From Lytechinus pictus (Eukaryota; Echinodermata; Echinoidea; Temnopleuroida; Toxopneustidae), in the NCBI RefSeq assembly GCF_037042905.1, contig NW_026974141.1:4580001-4644000 (forward strand): a DNA stretch of 64,000 nt. Reading direction: 5' to 3'. Position numbers and translations under genes: made by a program. The notes under the pieces were generated by a model, which saw nothing but the letters and a program-made list of their open reading frames with translations, had not been told where the DNA came from and made no database searches. The first letter of the stretch is position 1; each line of letters starts with the position of its first letter. This document shows, one piece after another, positions 21,675 through 32,036 of the stretch.

Positions 21675-21843
21675 TGGGAACATTTCATGAAATAACTTGT
21701 CAGACGTTTTATCCGACAAGTTCCATTTGATCCAACAGTTACCATAGTAACAGTGCCTCACAGCCAATCAAAATCCAGGAAAACTGTCAGAACTGACATT
21801 TTGTTTGGCAAAAATATTGATGAAACGCTCCCCAGATGTCAGT
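21675..21843. mobile_element. Short foldback MITE with central CCAAT motif
   Basis: Runs from GGGAACATTTCATGAAATAA to ATTGATGAAACGCTCCCC. Shares TTTTATCCGACAAGT, CAGTTACCATAGTAACAGTG and CAGCCAATCA with the copies at 5829 and 29669. Confidence 0.7.
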
Positions 21844-22138
21844 TATTACCACTGAATTTTATAACTTCAATATAAAACCGCCAACAGAAAGTCAATAGAG
21901 ACAATAAGGCAATAACAACGGCACATCGCAGTCACGGGCTTTTACTCAAAGGTTACCATTTAGAATAAGAATGGGTGCACGTAATACCTCATTAAAATGA
22001 CAGAAATTGACTCTCTATTTGCTTTCGCCCATACATGCACTATGGAAATCAGACAGGATTCTTATTCTATAGAGACAGGGGCAGTTTGACTCAGGTTATA
22101 CCAATCATTCAAGATGACAAGCTCTGAAAACGAGCATC

Positions 22139-22284
22139 GGGGTCCGTTTCATGGAGACTCGTTATAACAGCAAAAGCACACTTTCCATAACAAATATACT
22201 ATTAGCCAGTCAGATTGAGGGATTTCAGTAGCTTTTAACTGTTATTGCAAATTGGTTATAACAACAGGTTTCATGAAACAGACC
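22139..22284. mobile_element. Short foldback MITE, GTTTCATG type
   Basis: GGGTCCGTTTCATGGAGACT at the left mirrors GGTTTCATGAAACAGACC at the right; inner arms CGTTATAACAGCAA / TTGGTTATAACAACAGG also pair. The centre reads TTAGCCAGTCAGATTGAGG, a degenerate version of the AGCCAATCAGA centre. It shares AGATTGAGGGATTTCAGTAG with the 51176-51348 copy. Confidence 0.65.
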
Positions 22285-22619
22285 ATAGGCCCAATGCGAG
22301 TCTGGTTTATTACTAGTATAATTGCGAATTGGAGTGCAGTGTAAATTATCACAAAGGCCGATGAGCACGAGCACGAGGAAGCAAGATACAAATAAAGAGA
22401 TTAATACCATGACGGGGAAACAGAAAATTGAGGACCGGAATCGAATGTAATATCGAATAAATCAAAAGAGTGAAATAAATGGATAGAGCTAGGCAGAGAT
22501 CTAGTGGGGCGTGGCTAAGAAAATAAACACACATTCATACCCACTTCATATATTATGTCAGATGCATACTCAATCAGAGAAAGGAAAGATAGAAATGGGA
22601 GAGCACGTGGGTGTGTTTG

Positions 22620-23010
22620 TGCGTAGGAGAGAATGATATAGAGGGAGTGGGGGAGAAGAAAAATAGAGAATTACAATAAACACACACACACCCACTCACA
22701 AAACACACTTACATATTGTGTGTGTGTGTGTGTGATAGGTAGAGGAGAGATCGAGGAGAGAAAGATATTTAGAGGGAATGGGGGAGAAGAAAAATAGAGA
22801 ATTACAATAAACACACACACACACACTCAAAGAACACACTTACATAGTGTGTGTGTGATAGGTAGAGGAGAGATCGAGGAGAGAAAGATATTTAGAGGGA
22901 ATGGGGGAGAAGAAAAATAGAGAATTACAATAAACACACGCACACACCCACTCACAAAACACACTTACATAGTGTGTGTGTGATAGGTAGAGGAGAGATC
23001 GAGGAGAGAA
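22620..23010. repeat. Minor tandem repeat, about 130-bp unit, three copies
   Basis: Within the first large copy, GAGAGAAAGATATTTAGAGG, AAAAATAGAGAATTACAATA and a CACACTTACATA..GTGTGTG hairpin recur at about 130-bp spacing. The expansion is present only in the first large unit. Confidence 0.8.
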
Positions 23011-23272
23011 AGATATTTAGAGGGAGTGGGAGAGGGAAAAATTGAAAATTTAAATAATAGCACACACACACATCACCCTCTCATAAACAACACACACGTA
23101 GTGTGCGTGTTACAGAGGAAGAGAACGGGAAAGATGGTGAAAAGGGACACTATCATATAATGTTGTTTGTCATATCACATCTCTCTATTCATATCTACCG
23201 TAGATTGAGACTGGAATTATTCCATTAAAGGCAGGGTGACCAGATTTCACAAATTTGAATACGGGACAATCG

Positions 23273-24065
23273 ACAAAAAAGTAGAATTGGGAGGGTGAAC
23301 GAAAGAATGAAAAAGAATGGAGAAAATACGAAAGAAAATAGATGAATTGAGAAAAAAAAAAGAAAAAATGAAGGGGGAAACGAAATAAACAAAAATAAAA
23401 GAAAGTTAGAATAAAAGAAGGATGAAAGAAAGAATAAAAGAGAAAAAAAAGGTTTCCGTCATTCTTTAAATTGAATATAGAAAGAAAGAAAAGAAGGGAA
23501 GATGAATACATGTGTGAAAGACAAAATAAAGGAGAGAAAGAAAAAAAAGAAAATAAGAAAAAGGAGGAGGAAAGAAAGAATGAAGGATAGAGAAATGTTT
23601 CCTTCATTCTTTGAAAGAAAGTAACAAAGAAAGAAAGAAGAAAAACAGGAAGGGAAGAAGGAGGGACTAAGGAAGGAAGGAAGGGAGGAAAAGAATAAGA
23701 AGGAAAAATAGAATAAAGAAGGAAAGAGAGGGAGGAAAGAATGAAGGGGGGGAGAGAATAAAAAAAGAAAAATATGGTAGGAGAGAAAGAACGAAAAGAA
23801 AAAGGAGATAAAGGGAGAAGGAAGCAAAAAAAAAAACGTTTAAGGAAAGAAAGAAAGAAGGAAATAAAAAAGAAATTTAATAAAGAAGGTAGGTAAGAGA
23901 AAAAAGGAAAGAAAGAAAAATCAACACACACAGAGAGAAAGGGTCAGGAAAGAAAGATAGGAAATAAAGATAGATGGAACAAAAAAGGGCAAGCAGGAAC
24001 GATAGGATGAAGAAAGAAGGATAGAAAAGAAAGAAAGAGGAAACAAGTTCAAACTTCAAGCAAAC
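23273..24065. repeat. Polypurine tract (copy 1)
   Basis: Nearly 800 bp almost entirely A and G on the plus strand, made of GAAA, GGAA and GAAGG motifs with few pyrimidines. The opposite strand gives long phenylalanine/serine/leucine open frames that are artefacts of composition. Confidence 0.9.
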
Positions 24066-24754
24066 AAAAACAATCCAATCATCTAACAAAAATCACAATG
24101 ATATTTGGTCTTTTTAAATATATTTTCAACATTTTAAAAACTAAATTGTTTTAGAAATGAATAAAAATTTGTTCCTCCGATTACATCTCCAAATTAGTAA
24201 TCTGAGAATCCATAATATAATTATACAAATTTCCTGTCGACTTTGTGATTATTTTGTTGGAAAAACAGTTTATCATGTCATTGTCAAAAAAAGGAAGATA
24301 AAAAGGGGGAGAGCACGTGGGTTGTTTGTGCGTAGGAGAGAATGATATAGAGGGAGAAGAAAATAAAGAATTACAATAAACACACGCACACACCCACTCA
24401 CAAAACACACTTACATAGTGTGTGTGTGATAGGTAGAGGAGAGATCGAGGAGAGAAAGATATTTAGAGGGAGTGGGAGAGGGAAAAATTGAAAATTTAAA
24501 TAAAAGCACACACACACATCACCCTCTCATAAACAACACACACGTAGTGTGCGTGTTACAGAGGAAGAGAACGGGAAAGATGGTGAAAAGGGACACTATC
24601 ATATAATGTTGTTTGTCATATCACATCTCTCTATTCATATCTACCGTAGATTGAGACTGGAATTATTCCATTAAAGGCAGGGTGACCAGATTTCACAAAC
24701 TTGAATACGGGACAATCGACTAAAAAGATCAACAAAGAAAGCCACACAGTGTTA

Positions 24755-25545
24755 GACAGTGTGAAAAATAGAATTGGGAGGGTGAACGAAAGAATGAAGA
24801 GAAAGAAAAGACGAAAGAGAATAGATGAATTGATAAGAAAGAAAGAAAAAATGAAGGGGGAAATGAAGGCAAAAAAAAGAAATAAAAGAAAGTTAGAATA
24901 AAAGAAGGATGAAAGAAAGAATAAAAGAGAAAAAAAAGGTTTCCGTCATTCTTTGAATTGAATATAGAAAGAAAGAAAAGAAGGGAAGATGAATACATGT
25001 GTGAAAGACAAAATAAAGGAGAGAAAGAAAAAAAAGAAAGTGAGAAAAAGGAGGAAAGAAAGAAAGAATGAAGGATAGAGAAATGTTTCCTTTATTCTTT
25101 GAAAAAAAGTAACAAAGAAAGAAAGAAGAAAAACAGGAAGGGAGGAAGGAGGGACTAAGGAAGGAAGGAAGGGAGGAAAAGAAAGAATAAGGGAAAAGAA
25201 TAAGAAGGAAAAATAAAATAATGAAGGAAAGAGAGGGAGGAAAGAATGAAGGGAGGAGAGAATGAAAAAAAGACAATAATGGAAGTAGAGAAAGAAATAA
25301 AAGAAAAAGGAGAGGAAGGGAGAAGGAAGCAAAAAAAAAACATTTAAGGAAAGAAAGAAAAAAGGAATTAAAAAAAGAAATTTAATAAAGAAGGTAGGTA
25401 AGAGAAAGAAGGAAAGAAAGAAAAATGAACACAGAGAGAAAGGGTCAGGAAAGAAAAAAGATAGATGGAACAAAAAAGGGCGAGCAAGAAGGATAGGATG
25501 AAGAAGGGATAGAAAAGAAAGAAAGAGGAAACAAGTTCAAATTTC
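24755..25545. repeat. Polypurine tract (copy 2)
   Basis: Second copy of the A/G-only tract in the following array unit, with small insertions and deletions relative to copy 1. Confidence 0.9.
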
Positions 25546-26162
25546 AAGCAAACAAAAACAATCCAATCATCTACAAAAATCACAATGATATTTGGTGTTT
25601 TTAAATATATTTTTAACATTTTAAAAACTAAAATGTTTTAGAAATGAATAAAAATTTGTTCCTCCGATTACATCTCCAAATTAGTAATCTGAGAATCCAT
25701 GATATAATTATACAAATTTCCTGCCGATTTTGTGATTATTTTGATGGAAAAACTGTTTATCACGTCATTGTAAAAAAAAAGAAGATAAAAAAGGGGAGGG
25801 CACGTGGGTGTGTTTGTGCGTGGGAGAGAATGATATAGAGGGAGTGGGGGAGAAGAAAATAGAGAATTACAATAAACACACACACACACCCACTCACAAA
25901 ACACACTTACATAGTGTGTGTGTGTGATAGGTCGAGGAGAGAAAGATTTATAGACGTAGTGGGAGAGGGAAAAATAGAAAATTTGAATAAAAAAACATAC
26001 ACACACATTACCCTCTCATAAACAACACACATGTAGTGTGCGTGTTACAGAGGAAGAGAACGGGAAAGATGGTGAAAAGGGACTATTAATCATTTAATGT
26101 TGTTTATCATATCACATCTATCTATTAACATCTACCATAGATTGCGACTCGAAATATTCCAT

Positions 26163-26645
26163 TAAAGGTCAAGTCCACCCCAGAAAAATGTTTATATTAA
26201 TCAACAGAGAAAAACCTAACACACGGTAAATAGTATACTCATTGCTAAGAAGCATGAATGCTTGTAAGCAAGCAAATAGAGGACCGATGGCTTAAAGTCC
26301 TCTCCGAGGGACTGGACCTGTTAATGAGGATTTACCAAAGGGTACTAGCGCAACAAGTGGAAATCGAAACCGGGTCACCGGAATCCGAAAACACGCTCTA
26401 CCGACTGAGCTATCACGGCTCCCTGAAGCATAACGCTTAAAGTTTCATCAAAATCTGATGTAAAATAAGAATGTTAGGTCATTCTTATATTTAGCTTGAA
26501 TTTGAATTATACAATATTTAATATGTCATAACTTTCTTATGTTACTTGTGAATTTGATGAAATTTCAAATTTTCAGTGTTATGCTTGTTGAATTTTACTC
26601 TTTTTATTCCAATCAACATTCTCTTGTGGATAACTTGTCCTTTAA
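26163..26645. mobile_element. MITE of the TTAAAGGTCAAGTCC family, host of a SINE
   Basis: Left end TTAAAGGTCAAGTCCACC pairs imperfectly with right end GGATAACTTGTCCTTTAA. It interrupts the third unit of the tandem array. A tRNA-derived retroposon (26256-26424) sits inside it. Without the insert the element is about 310 bp and shares CATCAAAATCTGATGTAAAA-type text with 3967-4486. Confidence 0.7.
26256..26424 (-). mobile_element. Short tRNA-derived SINE nested in a MITE
   Basis: On the minus strand the head reads GGAGCCGTGATAGCTCAGTC then GGTAGAGCG (box A) and, about 35 bp on, GGTTTCGATTTCC (box B-like), clear tRNA-type promoter elements. The 7-bp direct repeat GAAGCAT flanks it at 26249-26255 and 26425-26431, as expected for retroposition. 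It is about 170 bp long and differs from the (ATT)n-tailed SINE family at 1289 and 7043. Confidence 0.72.
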
Positions 26646-27359
26646 AAGTGAATATAACACTCAATCTCTCACAACGAGCGGTGTACCATAAACATATGTT
26701 TATGTTTCCCGAAGGACTGGAATATGGTATGCAAGAATGAAAAAAAAATCAAAGTTTTTTATTGCCCTAACAAGCTTTGAAAATGAATGAAATTGTTCAA
26801 CTGATAAAATGCCCAAACAAATACTTTGCCTGAAAATTTGTTTGGTCAAAAGTGTTCATATACACCTGCATCAATGTTTGAACTTCAGCAGAGACAAATT
26901 AGACACAATTAACTTGTCATATTGCAGCAATCCGTATCTTTTGAGCAAACTTGACAAAAAAAGAATCATAAAATCGGTTACAAGATACCTTTCAAACAAC
27001 CCTCCCTTCTCCCTAACATGTTTTATTTAATGGACTGTAAGAATGTATTCTAATGTTGATACACAGCGCAGACTGGTGAATGACTATAATTTAGAAACTA
27101 TAGACTTTAAATCATGACATAAAATTTGAAGAACATATGAGAAGAAAATTTTCCAGTATCAAGTTGAAATAAATACTCTTTAATTCAACATGCCTGCATA
27201 AATATTACAAACAGAGTACAGAGTATAATTGTACATTCAATATACGTCTATATCAATATATTCAATGACAATGACAGCACAAACGAAGATGGATTTCTGT
27301 GTTTGATCAACCATCAATTCTAATTAATTCTCTCAACACCCTGTGGCGATGGTAACAAC
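26646..27359. other. Intergenic, nothing recognised
   Basis: AT-rich. A 73-codon frame near 26809-27030 has no recognised domain. Confidence 0.45.
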
Positions 27360-27718
27360 GGCCCCCATCTTAAAACGAGTTATGATTAATCTGATCATCT
27401 CATCTACGGAAATCCATCAATATCAAAATTCTTCATACAGAAAATTACACAATGTCCACCTTGAAATGATTAGCAACACATCGCTTTTGAAAATGGTTCA
27501 TGCGTGAGTACATAAACACACACACCACCCTCACACACATATGTTATACATAATACATATTCTTTCTACTATATATATATATATATATATATACGTTTGT
27601 ATACATGCATATATTCAGAAAAAACACTTTCAGAGGATGGGTACATTCTAGATGCTGAAATGGCTGGCTTTCCATAGTTGAGTTTGATTAGATCAATTGC
27701 AACTCATTGTAAGGGTTT
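27360..27718. mobile_element. MITE with CCCCGTCTTACAAAG-type termini, degenerate inverted copy
   Basis: Begins GGCCCCCATCTTAAAACGAG and ends CAATTGCAACTCATTGTAAG near 27710. CGGAAATCCATCAATATC and TGGCTGGCTTTCCATAGTTG are the inner family blocks in reverse orientation. It is expanded by CA and AT microsatellites in the middle. Confidence 0.6.
27562..27591. repeat. (AT)n microsatellite
   Basis: A run of AT dinucleotides inside the degenerate MITE. Confidence 0.9.
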
Positions 27719-27899
27719 GTGAGGGACTGCAAATGTGAAAGAGCACTCCTGATTGGCCATTTTTATTTAGTGATTGCTTGCTTGCCATTTAGTGATTGAT
27801 TGCTTATCTTTGAGCTACAAAACCCTAGCTAGGTGGCAGGGTGTTTTAATTATTCCTCAAACTTTCCAATAGACCTTATGCATTTGATGTCATCACAGC

Positions 27900-28157
27900 C
27901 ATGGACAGAAATCTGTCCCCAAAGGTAGGGGGGGACAAAAAAAAGGGTTATCACCCATTAACCCCCCCAAAAAAAAATTGACAAGGAAAAAAAAAATTTA
28001 ACATCATTTAGTCCAAAAAACATGTATTAATTCGATTGTGAATGATGTATTTTTCTCCATCATAAAATACCAAAAATAGTAGGGGGGGCATTTGATATTG
28101 TGTCCCCCTACTGTTTTTGGTAGGGGGGACGCATCCCCCCTGGGATTTCTGCCCATG
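27900..28157. mobile_element. hAT-type MITE with perfect 8-bp target duplication
   Basis: ATCACAGC flanks both sides (27892-27899 and 28158-28165). Termini CATGGACAGAAATC and, reversed, CATGGGCAGAAATC are 13/14 identical. The interior is G- and A-run rich. The 8-bp duplication supports hAT; the termini are not the CAGTGGC type. Confidence 0.85.
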
Positions 28158-28360
28158 ATCACAGCACCATCTCAAAGGGTGAAACCATTGTCTTGAATGC
28201 GTTGGTTATCTGCAGCTGGTGCATCTCTGACAACTCCATTAACACACATTCCTATATCCTCTGAGGGAGGGCGCTGTGACATTATAACATCACATGCACA
28301 AGGTCTATACAGTGCATGCTGGTCAAAATTCATTTGTGCTAGCTGTGGAGATCACTACAG

Positions 28361-28717
28361 CAGGGGCGGATCCAGGATTTTCTAAAAGGGGGGGGGGGCA
28401 AATTTTTCCGAGGAAAATTCGGACAAGCCCCTCCTCCCCCCAAAAAGGTTCTTCAACCACAAATTCAGGATATTTCGTACCCGAAAAAAAATAAAAATTG
28501 ACAAGCAAAAAAAAAAAAAAAAGGTTTTCAACAAAAAATAAAGGATATTTCATTCCTGAAAAAATTTGACAAGCAAAAAAAAAAAAGTCTTCAATTTTAA
28601 GAGGGGGCAAACCTCGGTTTTAATGGCATTTTTACATTTTAAATTTTAATTTGGCTTCTCAAAGAGGGGGGGGGGGCACGTGCACCCTGTAAGCCCCCCC
28701 CCCTGGATCCGTGCCTG
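28361..28717. mobile_element. hAT-type MITE (CAGGGGCGGATCCAGG) with perfect 8-bp target duplication
   Basis: CACTACAG flanks both ends (28353-28360 and 28718-28725). Termini CAGGGGCGGATCCAGG and, reversed, CAGGCACGGATCCAGG differ at two positions. The interior contains several A-runs preceded by TTGACAAGC and long G/C-runs. The termini and 8-bp duplication are those of a hAT family widespread in animals. A similar right end (CATCTGCCCCTGG) occurs alone near 40665. Confidence 0.9.
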
Positions 28718-28725
28718 CACTACAG

Positions 28726-29339
28726 TAACATCTGGTTAATCTGTGGACTCTTATCCTTTTCACATAGAATACAGTCAATTTGTAAAGCCATTTCTAGACA
28801 TATTTGGTAAGGAGGGCAGGTCAGTCCTGTCTAAAAGACCTCTAGAAGCAGTATACAGTATCATTATCATGATAGTCAAGAACTAAAGCTTTGAATATAT
28901 ATATTGGATATATGAAGCAAAATATATTTGGATAAAATAAAGGTTAACCTGAAAGACAATAATTATGTGAACCCTTCTTTACAAGTCATTTTTCCACCAA
29001 CAACAGGGAGGCATACGTAAACTTATGCCCCATTAATTTTTTTTTCTGTAAATATAGGGTATAAAGAACCATAATGTATGAATTAAAATAAGGAATTCAT
29101 CTGCTATATGTTACCCCTAAGTGGGTCGCATGCTGGTTTTCCCTGATATAAAAGACAAAAAGTTACATGAAGAACTAATGGCATATCTAGTCTTGCCCGT
29201 GAGGCCTGGGTCAAGAACTGCCAACACGGTAAAAAATAGTGTTGACATTTTATCTTTTTTCAACATCCGTTTGCGAGAGAAATCATAGAACATACCGGAT
29301 CAAGCTTCTGATGCTGGTAGAATCTTCAATTGTTCATCA
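28726..29339. other. Intergenic, nothing recognised
   Basis: AT-rich sequence with no element ends or exons I can support. Confidence 0.45.
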
Positions 29340-29499
29340 GGGGCCCGTTTCCCAAAGGACTTGTAACTGTTGTAACTTTGCCATTATGACAACTACCATG
29401 GTAACAGGGCTCAGCAGCCAATCAGATTCAAGGTTACCATGGTAGTTGCCATAATGGCAAAGTTACAACAGTTGCAAATCCTTTATGAAAACAGGCCCC
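29340..29499. mobile_element. Near-perfect palindromic MITE with CCAAT centre
   Basis: GGGGCCCGTTT..CAAAGGACTTG at the left is mirrored by CAAATCCTTTATGAAAACAG plus GCCCC at the right. The arms pair for about 68 bp each, including GTAACTTTGCCATTATG and CTACCATGGTAAC. The short centre is GGCTCAGCAGCCAATCAGAT. 160 bp in total, with no coding potential. Confidence 0.88.
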
Positions 29500-29668
29500 A
29501 GGTTAAGTTTAAGGCTCCTTTCACCTGATGCCAAGGTGGAGGGGGGGTCTGGGGGAGAGCTCTGTTTTTGTTATCCTGGCACCGTAAAAATCATCCAAAA
29601 TGTAGAGGGCTATAAAAATAGGGCATTAATTTTTGCACTTTTAAGAATGTCCATCGTTACCTATTCCT

Positions 29669-29827
29669 GGGGGGCGTTTCATGAAAGGACTTGTCGGATG
29701 TTTTATCCGACAAGTCCCATTTTATCCGACAGTTACCATAGTAACAGTACCTCTCAGCCAATCAACATCAGAGAAAGATGTCAGATCTGACAACTTGTCG
29801 GATGAAAATGTTGATGAAACACTCCCC
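29669..29827. mobile_element. Short foldback MITE with central CCAAT motif
   Basis: GGGGGGCGTTTCATGAAAGG to ATGTTGATGAAACACTCCCC. Contains an inner TTGTCGGATG..CATCCGACAAG-type repeat and CTCAGCCAATCAACATC. Closely matches 5829-5987. Confidence 0.75.
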
Positions 29828-30439
29828 AGTATTCAAAATGCCTGTTCCTGTAATCCAGTAATTCCTACAAGCTTCCTTAATTAGTCAAACTGAAAATCTA
29901 AAAGGTTAGTTTAAAGATAAAGACCAACTGGCTCTGGAAGCAAATGTGTGATTGCTGAGAAATTAGCACAATAAGCATGGAATTCCATCAAATGTCAGGT
30001 ATTTTTCCAAGCAATATTAATACACTGTCCCACATATGCTTTTCTATGTTGGTGATCATCAGAATTATCGATCTCATGATTTTACAAAGCTAAGTTTACA
30101 TCAATGCACCAGATCTGATATGATAACAAGTTGACAATTAACCTTGATTTTTAAAACTTTCTCATTAAATAATTGCAACTACTTTCTTTTACCTTTACGG
30201 TTACTTGTTCAAAATGCTTGTAAATGATTTACTCTTTCAATTAGAAATTAATGTAATATGTGATACAGTAGGACATGTCCATCATAAACAATAAAAAAGT
30301 GCAATATTTCATCCAATGATGTAAACAATAATATAATGGCTGATTCAAGGATAACACAATAAAAATAAATGTGTTGCAGATATTTTAACATTGATGGTAA
30401 CTTATGGTAACTCTGCTGTGAACACGAACTACATGTACC

Positions 30440-30830
30440 TTGTCGCGGGTTTATTTTCAATTGGTCTAATGCCAATTCGTCCACTTACCAACTTGTCTAC
30501 TATCATTTAGTCCACTATCCACATGGTCCAATCGCCATTTTGCCCACTCAGTCACTTATCATTTAATTTAATAACCAGTTGGTCCAATAGCCATTTAGTT
30601 CATATACTCTTTGGTCTAATTGGTCTAAGTCTTACTTGGGCAAAATGAGTGAAAATAAATGGATGTTAGACCAACTGGTTATGAGACCAAAAGGTCACAG
30701 ATGAACTGGTGATTAGACAAAGTGATGATTGGACCAAATGGTTGTTAGACGATTAGACGACATTAGACTATATGAAGGTAGACCATGTAATGGGTGGACG
30801 AGTTGGCGATAGAAAAATTTGAAATTTACC
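30440..30830. mobile_element. Foldback element built of short degenerate repeats
   Basis: The left arm is a run of units of about 20 bp such as TTGGTCTAATGCCAATTCG, TGGTCCAATCGCCATTTTG and TTGGTCCAATAGCCATTTAG. The right arm has the reverse complements (TTAGACCAACTGGTTATGAG, GATTGGACCAAATGGT, TGGACGAGTTGGCGAT). The whole is a large imperfect inverted repeat of minisatellite units, lying just downstream of TIGAR. Confidence 0.75.
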
Positions 30831-31013
30831 CTTGAAAATATTTGATGAAAAGCCAATGAAGATCAAGATTTCCATGGAAGTTACAACATTGATAATAATG
30901 CTTCCAACATATGTAACCTAGGCAATGGTAACATCCCCTCTCGCTCTCTTTCCTCTACTGTAATAATAACTGATTTTTAAGGTTGTCTATAAGAAGAATA
31001 TTAAAATTTGTTT

Positions 31014-31072
31014 TTTATTAACTCATTAACTACTCTACTTCAAATTCCTCTAAAATTCAAATTTGCTTTATT
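31014..31072 (-). terminator. Candidate TIGAR polyadenylation signals
   Basis: On the minus strand AATAAA occurs at 31067-31072 and 31014-31019, about 290 and 345 nt beyond the TIGAR stop codon. Either would give a 3' untranslated region of ordinary length. The cleavage site is not shown, and the first one may belong to a retroelement tail. Confidence 0.4.
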
Positions 31073-31361
31073 TCATTTTCACAGAACAAAACAAAACGGT
31101 TGTAAATAATCACAATATTTGCAAATGAAACTTATACAAACAATGTAAATTGAGGTAGGTACAATGTATGGTATTTCTCCAGAAGTAGAACAAATTATTA
31201 TACCAAATTATCATCCACATCTAAGCTTGATGACGGTCAGCCAGAATCCTCTATGGAGACGATTGGAACTAAATTCTCCCCCATCCCTCTCATACGATTT
31301 CCTCCATTCCTTAAACTCCCTTCTCTCCCTCTCCCCACCCTCTAACCCTCCCTCCAGTATA

Positions 31362-32036
31362 TTATTTACCATTCACTGATATAAACTCAATACCCTCCAG
31401 ATGCATGACAGTATGCAGGAAATAGTTTTCTATATGACGCGGAAAGCCATCACTGTCTAGAGTAAGGAGAAATGTACTCAAGCCCGTGTTTGGGCATCTC
31501 GTCCAAAGCACTTTTTTCGAACCGGGGAGAATCATCTTGTACCGTTTCAGCAGAGATTGGAACAAGGCACGCAGCATGTAGCCGTGAGATGATACAAACA
31601 TGTGGGGACAGTTGTGAGGTGGGTGGTTCATCCATGTTGCATCGGACTTGAAAATAGAATTATCTGACAATATTCTATTCGAATCTGATACCTTACGTTG
31701 AAGCCGCAGATCTTGAGAAGTCTCCGAAGTCCTGTCTGTAGTACTTGTATCATATTTAGTTCTCTTGACTTCACACTCACCATCATCATCCTCCTTTTGA
31801 CTTACTACAGTCCCATTTACTGAATTTGGTGTGACACCATCAGTGCAAGCACCAACTCCTGGGGATCCGTCATCGGCGAAGACAACTTCAAAGGAATCAC
31901 CCTCCTCTACTTCTTCATCCTGTCCATCGGCGGAGGTGCACTCCATGTCTTTGCTGGAGTCGTCCATCCGGTGTCCAAACTCCTTATGAACAGCCAGGCA
32001 AAGTTCTTCAAAAAATGACAGTCCTCTGTCAATTAC
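31362..32036 (-). CDS. TIGAR exon 5 (terminal)
   Basis: 675 nt including TAA at 31364-31362. Starts VIDRGLSFFEELCLAV, runs through an acidic insert rich in Asp, Glu, Ser and Thr, then PHMFVSSHGYMLRAL with catalytic His268, then CPNTGLSTFLL to the C-terminus. The acceptor is CATGCTATAG. Confidence 0.92.
   Translation of the reverse strand, partial: VIDRGLSFFEELCLAVHKEFGHRMDDSSKDMECTSADGQDEEVEEGDSFEVVFADDGSPGVGACTDGVTPNSVNGTVVSQKEDDDGECEVKRTKYDTSTTDRTSETSQDLRLQRKVSDSNRILSDNSIFKSDATWMNHPPHNCPHMFVSSHGYMLRALFQSLLKRYKMILPGSKKVLWTRCPNTGLSTFLLTLDSDGFPRHIENYFLHTVMHLEGIEFISVNGK

Larger units (their letters stand above)
22590..26162. repeat. Large tandem array, about 1.45-1.5 kb unit, 2.3 copies
   Basis: Three starts share GAGCACGTGGG.TGTTTGTG and GAGAGAATGATATAGAGGGA, at about 22600, 24310 and 25797. 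Each copy then has AATTACAATAAACACACAC, the CACTCACAAAACACACTTAC block, GTGTGCGTGTTACAGAGGAA, ATTGAGACTGGAATTATTCC (slightly changed in copy 3) and, in copies 1 and 2, a long polypurine tract. Copy 3 is cut off at 26162 where a MITE begins. Copies 1 and 2 are very similar, so duplication was recent. Confidence 0.88.

Noticed and set aside
23185..23931. A 248-codon minus-strand ORF rich in Phe, Ser and Leu (and similar frames at 24729-25473)
   Set aside because: It is the translation of a polypurine tract duplicated in a tandem array; no domain, no codon structure, and several overlapping frames are open for the same reason.
26360..26424. tRNA gene on the minus strand
   Set aside because: The cloverleaf is degenerate past box B and a 7-bp direct repeat flanks a 170-bp unit, indicating a retroposon.
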